DNA of 5,097 nucleotides from Dehalococcoidia bacterium (GTDB lineage: Bacteria; Chloroflexota; Dehalococcoidia; UBA2979): NCBI GenBank assembly GCA_004297315.1, contig SCTU01000204.1, positions 1 through 5,097 on the forward strand, given 5' to 3'. Both the position numbers and the translations under genes were made by a program. Each line of letters starts with the position of its first letter. Position 1 is the first letter of the stretch. Below are positions 1 through 4,891 of the stretch, in pieces. The notes under the pieces were generated by a model that searched no databases, was not told the DNA's origin, and saw nothing but the letters and a program-made list of their open reading frames with translations.

Positions 1-222
1 GAGCGTCACCCCCATGCTTGAACGGCTGCACGAAGCGTGGCGTGAAGTCGTGTCCGGGAGCGAGGACGCGCGTGCGACGCCCCGGTTCTAGTCAGCCCGC
101 AGGCCTGGCGCAGCAACTCCTGATACAGCCCGGCGTAGACTTTCGTCGCCCGCGCGTCCTCGCTCCCGGACACGACTTCACGCCACGCTTCGTGCAGCCG
201 TTCAAGCATGGGGGTGACGCTC
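1..222. repeat. Long inverted repeat, arms 1-79 and 144-222
   Basis: The first 72 bases are the exact reverse complement of 151-222. After one mismatch (position 73 against 150), a further six bases match (74-79 against 144-149). The arms are therefore at least 79 bp long with one mismatch, around a 64-base spacer (80-143). The left arm begins at the window edge, so the true repeat may be longer. Both arms lie in protein-like sequence: read outward-in, each encodes the same 26-residue segment starting SVTPMLERLHEAW. This is a duplicated and inverted piece of a gene, not a typical transposon end, and no transposase is visible. A fold-back assembly or amplification chimera at a contig end would look the same. 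Confidence 0.93.
2..91 (+). pseudogene. Inverted partial copy of the hypothetical gene at 6-380
   Basis: Reading frame 2 of the plus strand is open from the window edge. It encodes 26 residues identical to residues 54-79 of the minus-strand frame at 6-380, then Pro-Arg-Phe and a TAG stop at 89-91. Identity ends where the inverted repeat ends, so this is a duplicated fragment and not an independent gene, unless its 5' part lies outside the window. It could equally be the 3' end of an intact gene of which the minus-strand copy is the broken duplicate, or an assembly artefact. Confidence 0.35.
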
Positions 223-380
223 GCTGGCGCATCCGACCAGTAGTGCTCCCATGACACGAGGTGAAGCTGGATGCCCGCATTGGACACGCGCACCTGTTGC
301 AACAAGCGCTCGTCCAATACCGCGCGCGCGAGTTTGCCGCGAGCCAGTCGTCTGGCGGTGAGCGTCGGGTTTCGCCTCAT
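6..380 (-). CDS. Hypothetical protein, probably a disrupted or chimeric frame
   Basis: This is a 124-residue frame from ATG at 380 to TGA at 6-8, with no family I can recognise. Residues 1-50 are Arg-rich at the start. Residues 54-95 look like genuine protein, predicted to be amphipathic helix (LERLHEAWREVV, then VYAGLYQELLRQA). The last 24 residues (101-124) are simply the antisense reading of the left arm of the inverted repeat, and are Arg-rich with no sign of selection. The natural C-terminus has therefore probably been lost. There is no Shine-Dalgarno sequence and no TANNNT box ahead of the ATG. The frame lies 71 bases downstream of the lysA stop, beyond the terminator-like hairpin, so it is unlikely to share the lysA transcript. 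Codons ending in A or T are more frequent than in the three enzyme genes, which suggests a different history. It may be a remnant rather than an expressed gene. Confidence 0.3.
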   Translation of the reverse strand: MRRNPTLTARRLARGKLARAVLDERLLQQVRVSNAGIQLHLVSWEHYWSDAPASVTPMLERLHEAWREVVSGSEDARATKVYAGLYQELLRQACGLTRTGASHARPRSRTRLHATLRAAVQAWG

Positions 381-424
381 GGCAACACGGTGCGCCAGAG
401 CGGAATGCGCTCATACGGGGAAAT

Positions 425-450
425 GGCAGGCCATCACCCGATGGCCCGCC
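425..450 (-). terminator. Terminator-like hairpin directly after lysA
   Basis: On the minus strand, GGCGGGCCATC (450-440) pairs with GATGGCCTGCC (435-425), giving an 11-bp stem with one G-U pair and a GGGT tetraloop. The stem starts one base after the lysA TGA (452-454). It is followed by ATTTCCCC, so the U-tract is only three bases long. Position and stem strength fit an intrinsic terminator closing the lysA transcript. The short U-tract makes efficiency uncertain, and it may instead stabilise the 3' end after Rho-dependent termination. Confidence 0.6.
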
Positions 451-451
451 C

Positions 452-1729
452 TCACAACACCTCGCTGCACTCCATCCGCAGGATGTCGTCCAGCGTCTCG
501 CGGCGCGCGATGAGGGTCGCCTTTCCGTTGTCCCAGGCGACCTGTGCTGCGCGGCCCATCGAGACGTAGTTGGAGGACATCGCCGCGCCGTAGGCCCCCG
601 CGTCGTGGAGGACGAGCAGGTCGCCCGGCTCAGGGCGGCCGAGGGCGCGCGGGACCAGCAGTTCCTGGTCGTCGCGCGTGAACACGTCGCCGCTTTCGCA
701 GAGCGGGCCCGCCACCACCAGCGGCTCGGGCGGCCTCGACGCCCCCCGGCCGACGATCGAGATCTCGTGGTACGAGCCGTACATCGCGGGGCGGACCAGG
801 TCGTTGAAGCCGGCGTCCACCATCACGAAGCGGTGGCCGGGGCCCTTCTCGTTCGTGCGCGTCTCCTTCACGTCGTGGACGCGCGCGACCAGCACCGCCA
901 TCCCGGCCACCGGGTAGCGCCCCGGCTCGATCTCGATCGCGATCAGACGCCCGGCGGACTCGGACAGCGTCGAGGCGGCCTCGAGCATCAGCGTGCGGTA
1001 GCCGGCGAGGTCGTAGCGCTGGCCGTCCAGGCGGTACGGGTGCGGGATCCCGCCGCCGAGGTTCACCGAGGTGACCTTCGGGAAGCGCTGGAGCAGGCCG
1101 TCGAACACGCCGACGAGGCGGCGCATGTTGCGGTCGAACTCGCCGATCTCGGGGCCGGTGCCGACGTGCGCGTGCAGGCCGACGACCGGGTAGTCCGCGC
1201 TCTTCGCGAGCGCCGCGACCGCGTTGACATCTTCGAACCAGATGCCGTGCTTCGAGGACGGCCCGCCGGTGTCGCACGCCTCGACGTGGCCGTGGCCGAA
1301 GCCCGGGTTCACGCGCAGCGCGATCGGGCCTCGATAGCCGGCCTCGTGCAGCTCGCGGATCATCCCCGGCGAGCCGACGTTGGGGAGGATGCCGTTGCGC
1401 ACCACCGCGTCGAGCGCGTTGTCGCGGAACACGTCCGCCGTGAACATGATCGTCGGCGGCTGGTGCCCGGCCGCGAAGCCCGCGCGCAGCGCCCGCTCCA
1501 CCTCGTTGCCGCTCACGGCGTCGATCCACAGCCCCGCCTCGCGGGCCGCGTCGAGCACGTAGCGCGCCGAGTTCGCCTTCATCGCGTAGCGCCCGTGCAG
1601 CGAGGCGCCCGCGGTGGCCGCGGCGACCTCGCCCATCCGCTCGCGCAGGATCGCGCCGTCGTACAGGTAGAACGGCGTGCCGACCTGCCGGGCCAGGGTG
1701 TCGAGGGGGTACTGAGTGAGGTCGATCAT
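452..1729 (-). CDS. lysA: Diaminopimelate decarboxylase (LysA)
   Basis: This cytoplasmic PLP enzyme decarboxylates meso-2,6-diaminopimelate to L-lysine and CO2, the last step of lysine synthesis. The 425 residues match the usual family length, and the motifs are those of fold-type III decarboxylases. The PLP lysine is Lys51 in YAMKAN, HAH is at 186-188, the PLP-phosphate glycine loop is GGG at 225-227, and EPGR is at 268-271. VDAGFNDLVRPAMYGSYH follows at about 304-321, CESGD at 344-348 supplies the active-site Cys and Glu contributed across the dimer, and HDAGAYG is at 375-381. VNPGFGHGH and SKHGIW (about 140-164) make it close to the E. coli type of LysA. The ATG at 1729 gives the expected N-terminus. 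It has no Shine-Dalgarno sequence, but TACATT lies exactly six bases upstream, suggesting a leaderless mRNA. The gene lies 77 bases after the second synthetase gene on the same strand. No defect is visible. Confidence 0.96.
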   Translation of the reverse strand: MIDLTQYPLDTLARQVGTPFYLYDGAILRERMGEVAAATAGASLHGRYAMKANSARYVLDAAREAGLWIDAVSGNEVERALRAGFAAGHQPPTIMFTADVFRDNALDAVVRNGILPNVGSPGMIRELHEAGYRGPIALRVNPGFGHGHVEACDTGGPSSKHGIWFEDVNAVAALAKSADYPVVGLHAHVGTGPEIGEFDRNMRRLVGVFDGLLQRFPKVTSVNLGGGIPHPYRLDGQRYDLAGYRTLMLEAASTLSESAGRLIAIEIEPGRYPVAGMAVLVARVHDVKETRTNEKGPGHRFVMVDAGFNDLVRPAMYGSYHEISIVGRGASRPPEPLVVAGPLCESGDVFTRDDQELLVPRALGRPEPGDLLVLHDAGAYGAAMSSNYVSMGRAAQVAWDNGKATLIARRETLDDILRMECSEVL

Positions 1730-1735
1730 CGGAAA

Positions 1736-1741
1736 AATGTA
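1736..1741 (-). promoter_or_regulatory. Candidate -10 box for leaderless lysA mRNA
   Basis: The minus strand reads TACATT, then TTTCCG, then the lysA ATG. A TANNNT hexamer six bases before the initiation codon would place the transcription start at the A of ATG, the known signature of leaderless genes in Actinobacteria. No Shine-Dalgarno sequence is present between this box and the start, which agrees. No TTGACA-like -35 element is visible at 17-18 bp. If real, lysA is transcribed on its own as well as, or instead of, by read-through from the synthetase genes. Confidence 0.5.
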
Positions 1742-1790
1742 GACGACGGCGGGCCGGGCCGCAGCGGGAGGTTCAGGAGGGGCCGGTCGA

Positions 1791-1817
1791 GGGCGCTACA
1801 ACGCGTCTACAGCGCCC
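1791..1817 (-). other. Hairpin spanning the stop codon of the second synthetase gene
   Basis: GGGCGCT (1791-1797) and AGCGCCC (1811-1817) are perfect inverted repeats around 13 bases. In minus-strand RNA, G-U, U-G, A-U and G-U pairs can extend the stem inward to 11 pairs with an ACGCG loop. The TAG stop (1807-1809) falls inside it. No U-tract follows, so it is not a standard intrinsic terminator. It may mark or stabilise the 3' end of the upstream message before lysA. A chance 7-bp repeat in GC-rich DNA cannot be excluded. Confidence 0.35.
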
Positions 1818-3141
1818 CCAGGTAGCGGTTGAGCTCGTACGGCGTGACCTGGCTGCGGTACTCGGTCCACTCGATCCGCTTGTTCGCGATGAGCGACTCG
1901 AAGACGTGGTCGCCGAGCGTCTGGCGCATGATCGAGGAGCCGGAGAACTGCTGGATCGCGTCCCCCAGCGACAGCGGCAGCGAGCGCAGCCCGCGGGCGG
2001 CCCGTTCGGCCTCGCTCAACCCCGAACGTGCCGGCTCCGGCAGCGGGAGCTTCGAGGCGATCCCGTCCAGCCCGGCCGCGAGCACCGCGGCAAACGCGAG
2101 GTACGGGTTGCACCCCGGGTCGGGCGACCGGTACTCGACGCGCGTCGAGACGGTCGCCTCAGGCCGGTGGGCCGGCACGCGCACGAGGTCGGCGTCGTTC
2201 GTGTGCGACCACGTCGCGTAGACCGGTGCCTCGAACCCCGGCACGAGCCGCTTGTAGGAGTTCACCCACTGGTTCGTGACGAGCGTGATCTCCGGCGCGT
2301 GCTGGAGCAGGCCCGCCACGTAGTGCTTCGCATCCGCGGAGAGCGTGTCCGGCGACTGCGGGTCGTAGAAGGCGTTCGATTCGCCTCGGAACAGCGACAA
2401 CTGGAGGTGCATCCCGCTGCCGTTCTGGTCGGCGATCGGCTTCGGCATGAACGTCGCGTGTACACCCGCGCGCGCCGCAACTTCCTTCACCACGAGGCGG
2501 AACGTCATCACCGCGTCCGCCATCGTCAGCGCATCGGTGTAGCGCAGGTCCATCTCGTGCTGGCTCTGGGCCACCTCGTGGTGGCTCAGAGCCACCCCGA
2601 TGCCGAGCTCTTCCAGCATCAGCACCGTCTCGCGGCGCAGGTCCGACCCGCCGTCGAGCGGCGTGAGGTCGAAGTAGCCGCCGCGGTCCAGCGGCTCCGT
2701 CCCTTGCGCGTCCTTGAAGTAGAAGTACTCCATCTCGGGCGAGACGTAGAACGTGTATCCCTGCTCCGCCGCACGGCGCAGTGTCCGTTTCAGCACGTAC
2801 CGAGGGTCACCCTCGAACGGCTGGCCATCGGTGCGGTAGATGTCGCAGAACATCCGCGCCACCGCGTTCGGCTGAGGGCGCCACGGCAGGATCTGGAACG
2901 TCGCCGGGTCCGGCATCGCGATCATGTCGGCTTCGTCGTGCCGCGCGAAGCCCTCGATCGCCGCGCCGTCGAACGAGATCCCGTCCGTCAGGGCGTGCTC
3001 GAGCTCCTCGATCGTGATCGCGACCGACTTCAGCATGCCGAGGATGTCGGTGAACCAGAGCCGGATGAACTTCACGTCGTGGTCGCGGCATGCCTGCAGG
3101 ACGTGCTGCACCGACCCCGAGCCAGATTCACGTTCGAGCAT
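1807..3141 (-). CDS. GSI-alpha glutamine synthetase paralogue, GlnA2-like
   Basis: This is a 444-residue member of the glutamine synthetase family (ATP-dependent ligation of an amine, normally ammonia, to the gamma-carboxyl of glutamate; cytoplasmic dodecamer). The length, lack of the 25-residue GSI-beta insertion and lack of an adenylylation Tyr indicate GSI-alpha. The N-terminus (IRLWFTDILGMLKSVAI) and C-terminus (NKRIEWTEYRSQVTPYEL) resemble actinobacterial GlnA2. Present are metal-site EME (136-138), Tyr156, HHE (187-189), Glu196, NGSGMH (240-245), NSYKR ending at Arg298, Glu304, Arg321 and RVEYR (334-338). Arg67 matches the GSI-alpha feedback-inhibition Arg. Odd residues are DGAA (58-61) where the family has DGSS, Asp316 in NDA where it has NRS, and AQSQHE where it has APGQHE. 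It may therefore be a true glutamine synthetase or a gamma-glutamyl-amine ligase like some Streptomyces GlnA paralogues. The ATG start has AGGA seven bases upstream and also TAGGAT six bases upstream. It lies 68 bases after glnA. Confidence 0.93.
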   Translation of the reverse strand: MLERESGSGSVQHVLQACRDHDVKFIRLWFTDILGMLKSVAITIEELEHALTDGISFDGAAIEGFARHDEADMIAMPDPATFQILPWRPQPNAVARMFCDIYRTDGQPFEGDPRYVLKRTLRRAAEQGYTFYVSPEMEYFYFKDAQGTEPLDRGGYFDLTPLDGGSDLRRETVLMLEELGIGVALSHHEVAQSQHEMDLRYTDALTMADAVMTFRLVVKEVAARAGVHATFMPKPIADQNGSGMHLQLSLFRGESNAFYDPQSPDTLSADAKHYVAGLLQHAPEITLVTNQWVNSYKRLVPGFEAPVYATWSHTNDADLVRVPAHRPEATVSTRVEYRSPDPGCNPYLAFAAVLAAGLDGIASKLPLPEPARSGLSEAERAARGLRSLPLSLGDAIQQFSGSSIMRQTLGDHVFESLIANKRIEWTEYRSQVTPYELNRYLGAL

Positions 3142-3147
3142 GCAATG

Positions 3148-3153
3148 ATCCTA
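3148..3153 (-). promoter_or_regulatory. Candidate -10 box (TAGGAT) ahead of the second synthetase gene
   Basis: On the minus strand TAGGAT is followed by CATTGC and then ATG at 3141. The TANNNT hexamer six bases before the start codon would give a leaderless transcript beginning at the ATG. The same bases contain AGGA (3152-3149), seven bases from the ATG, which could instead act as a ribosome binding site on a longer mRNA from the glnA promoter. Both uses are possible. The GAAAC direct repeat at 3165-3180 lies 11 bases further upstream, covering the region where a -35 element would sit. Confidence 0.45.
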
Positions 3154-3164
3154 CCGTCCGGCCT

Positions 3165-3180
3165 GTTTCCGGCGTGTTTC
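3165..3180. promoter_or_regulatory. GAAAC direct repeat with 11-bp period, glnA-glnA2 gap
   Basis: The minus strand reads GAAAC-ACGCCG-GAAAC (3180 to 3165): two identical pentamers exactly 11 bp apart in the 68-base gap between the two synthetase genes. The same pentamer and spacing occur upstream of glnA (4738-4753) in the opposite orientation relative to the downstream gene. OmpR/PhoB-family regulators bind direct repeats with this period, and GAAAC is the second half-site of the actinobacterial GlnR box (GTNAC-N6-GAAAC). Relative to a start at 3141, the repeat would cover about -24 to -39. No GTNAC half-site is seen next to it. Confidence 0.5.
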
Positions 3181-3209
3181 TATCCTGATCGCGGACATTG
3201 ATCGCATGC

Positions 3210-4625
3210 CTACCCGTTGAAGTACAACTCGAACTCGTACGGCGTGGGCCGGAGCGCGGCGGCTTGTGCCTCCTCGCGCTTCATCGCCACCCAGCGCTGG
3301 ACGAGGTCCTCCGTGAAGACGGCCCCTTCGAAGAGGAACGCCTGGTCCTGCACGAGCGCGTCCAGCGCCGCGTCGAGGCTCCCCGGGACGCGGAGCACCC
3401 GGGCGGCCTCGTCCGGCTTCAGTTCGTAGATGTTCCGGTCCAGCGGGTCGCCGGGGTCGATTTGCTTGCGGATGCCGTCGACGCCAGCCATCAGCATCGC
3501 CGCGAACGCCAGATACGGGTTCGAGGTCCCGTCCGGCGGGCGAAACTCGACACGTGTGGCCCCCGCCGCCGAGGAGTACGTGGGGATGCGGATCGCGGCC
3601 GAGCGGTTGCGGGCGGAGTAGGCGAGGTTCACTGGCGCCTCGAACCCCGGCACCAGCCGCTTGTAGGAGTTCGTCGAGGGCGCGCAGAACGCCATCAGCG
3701 CAGGGGCGTGCGTGAGCAGTCCACCGATGTACCAGCGCGCCATCTGGGAGAGGCCGGCGTAGCCGTTCGCGTCGTGGAAGAGCGGCTGTCCGTCCTTCCA
3801 GAGCGACTGGTGCGTGTGCATCCCGCTGCCGTTGTCGCCGAAGATCGGCTTCGGCATGAACGTCGCCGTCTTGCCGTACGTCCGGCCGATGTTGCGGACG
3901 AGGTACTTGTACCACTGTGTCTCGTCCGCCTTCTTGCGCAGGCTCGCGTACTTCGTGGCGATCTCGCACTGGCCGGGCGCGGCGACCTCGTGGTGGTGCA
4001 CCTCGACCTCGACGCCGGTGCGCCCGATCGCCTCCGCGATCGCCCAGCGCACGGCCGCACTCTGGTCGGCCGGGGGCGCGGGGGCATAGCCCTCCTTGCT
4101 CGCGATCTTCGCCGCCAGGTTCGGGCGCTCGTCCTGCCCGCTGTTCCACGGCCCCTCGACTGAGTCGACGGTGTAGAAAGCGGTGTTGGCGCTCTGCTGG
4201 AAGCGTGCGTCGTCGAAGAGGAAGAATTCCAACTCGGGCCCGAAGTACGCGGTGTCGGCGATCCCCGTCGAGCGCAGGTGCAGTTCAGCCAGCGACGCGA
4301 TCCGGCGCGGGTCGCGCGCGTACCGCTCCCCGGTCAGCGGCTCCACCACGTCGCAGATCAGCGCCAGCGTCGGCACCTCCTCGGACGGGTCGACCACCGC
4401 GCTGTCCAGGTCGGGTACGAGGAGCATGTCCGATTCCTCGATGGCCTGGAAGCCGCGAAGGCTGGAGCCGTCGAACCCGAAGCCGTTGACCACGCTCTCC
4501 TCGGTCAGTCGCGCCGCGGGCACGGCGAAGTGGTGCCAGCGGCCGGGCAGGTCGGTGACGCGCAGGTCGATGCGCGTCACGCCCTCGGCAGTCATCCGCT
4601 GGCGGACGTCGCCCAGATTCGCCAT
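3210..4625 (-). CDS. glnA: Glutamine synthetase, type GSI-beta
   Basis: The enzyme converts L-glutamate, ammonia and ATP to L-glutamine in the cytoplasm, as a dodecamer. The 471 residues match the GSI-beta length. Numbering from the ATG, DGSS is at 52-55, metal-site Glu131 and Glu133 in PELEFF, Tyr180, HHHE at 210-213, NGSGMH at 265-270, NSYKR ending at Arg323, Glu329 in VPGFEAP, Arg341 in SARNRS, Arg346, and RVEFR at 358-362. NPYLAFAA follows. Every catalytic and binding position I can check is intact. Tyr400 in NIYEL matches the Tyr adenylylated in E. coli GlnA, so control by a GlnE adenylyltransferase is plausible, although no glnE is in the window. A GTG at 4628 directly precedes the ATG at 4625. 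GGGAGG (4636-4631) lies five bases before the ATG but only two before the GTG, so the ATG is preferred. The gene is followed 68 bases later by the GSI-alpha paralogue on the same strand. An 11-bp-phased GAAAC repeat lies about 113 bases upstream. Confidence 0.97.
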   Translation of the reverse strand: MANLGDVRQRMTAEGVTRIDLRVTDLPGRWHHFAVPAARLTEESVVNGFGFDGSSLRGFQAIEESDMLLVPDLDSAVVDPSEEVPTLALICDVVEPLTGERYARDPRRIASLAELHLRSTGIADTAYFGPELEFFLFDDARFQQSANTAFYTVDSVEGPWNSGQDERPNLAAKIASKEGYAPAPPADQSAAVRWAIAEAIGRTGVEVEVHHHEVAAPGQCEIATKYASLRKKADETQWYKYLVRNIGRTYGKTATFMPKPIFGDNGSGMHTHQSLWKDGQPLFHDANGYAGLSQMARWYIGGLLTHAPALMAFCAPSTNSYKRLVPGFEAPVNLAYSARNRSAAIRIPTYSSAAGATRVEFRPPDGTSNPYLAFAAMLMAGVDGIRKQIDPGDPLDRNIYELKPDEAARVLRVPGSLDAALDALVQDQAFLFEGAVFTEDLVQRWVAMKREEAQAAALRPTPYEFELYFNG

Positions 4626-4630
4626 CACAG

Positions 4631-4636
4631 CCTCCC
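4631..4636 (-). promoter_or_regulatory. Ribosome binding site of glnA
   Basis: The minus strand carries GGGAGG, then CTGTG, then ATG. The five-base spacing to ATG at 4625 is acceptable, whereas the two-base spacing to GTG at 4628 is not. This decides the start in favour of ATG. Confidence 0.7.
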
Positions 4637-4737
4637 GAGACGCTCACCGCCCGGAAGGCGGCATCGCTCGCTTGTACCACGCCGGCCGGCTGAGGGTGAT
4701 TCGGCTGCTCGAGAACCGCCCGCGAGCACATACGCGC

Positions 4738-4764
4738 GAAACATAAGAGAAACGACCCCGATAC
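4738..4764. promoter_or_regulatory. Triple 11-bp direct repeat, candidate GlnR-like operator
   Basis: The plus strand reads GAAAC-ATAAGA-GAAAC-GACCCC-GATAC, three half-sites beginning at 4738, 4749 and 4760, exactly 11 bp apart. It lies between divergent glnA and the winged-helix gene, about 113 bases before the glnA ATG and 128 before the regulator start. The geometry is that of OmpR/PhoB-family operators, and GAAAC equals the second half-site of the actinobacterial GlnR box. The third half-site differs from GTNAC. Another GAAAC at 4793-4797 is in the same 11-bp phase. A TANNNT hexamer on the minus strand (TATGTT, 4745-4740) overlaps the repeat and could be a glnA -10 box, though no -35 element supports it. 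Between 4765 and 4880 the plus strand has no TA dinucleotide, so no standard -10 box for the regulator is visible there. The function is inferred. Confidence 0.55.
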
Positions 4765-4878
4765 GGAGGCTTCATCGTCGCGACGCGACTCCGAAACCCC
4801 TGCCGCCCAGACTCAACCGCGTCGTCCAGGGTTTGTGGATGCCTCCACCGGGTTCGCGGAGACCCGTCCTCCCGGGAC

Positions 4879-4884
4879 AAGGAG
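4879..4884 (+). promoter_or_regulatory. Ribosome binding site of the winged-helix gene
   Basis: AAGGAG lies seven bases before GTG at 4892. It is also five bases before an ATG at 4890, but that ATG is followed at once by TGA (ATGTGA). The GTG frame is therefore the one that gives a protein, and the protein it gives is a recognisable DNA-binding domain. Confidence 0.75.
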
Positions 4885-4891
4885 CACGCAT

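Noticed and set aside
18..254. 78-codon plus-strand frame across the inverted repeat
   Set aside because: It crosses both arms and the spacer out of frame with the shared coding segment, and has no ribosome binding site.
1733..1737. Run of five T on the minus strand before lysA, as a terminator tail
   Set aside because: No convincing stem precedes it. It is better explained as part of the TACATT box and spacer ahead of the start codon.
605..1825. 406-codon open frame on the plus strand opposite lysA
   Set aside because: It is antisense to a clear lysA, and its translation is low-complexity Arg/Ala/Val/Asp sequence typical of GC-rich antisense frames.
1906..3201. 431-codon open frame on the plus strand opposite the GSI-alpha gene
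   Set aside because: It is a mirror of strong codon bias in the real gene. The product is Arg-rich with no domain.
3151..4149. 332-codon frame on the minus strand in another frame of glnA
   Set aside because: It overlaps the well-supported glnA almost entirely, and its composition is Arg/Gly/Pro-rich shadow sequence.
4640..4665. Possible riboswitch or attenuator hairpin in the glnA leader (CCGCC/GGCGG)
   Set aside because: The stem is only five pairs, there is no U-tract, and it does not resemble the known glutamine riboswitch.
4681..4690. GCCGGCCGGC palindrome in the glnA leader
   Set aside because: Short GC palindromes are expected by chance at this base composition. There is no second copy or spacing pattern.
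4776..4785. CGTCGCGACG palindrome in the intergenic region
   Set aside because: A ten-base GC-rich palindrome alone is weak evidence for an operator, and it does not fit the 11-bp direct-repeat pattern.
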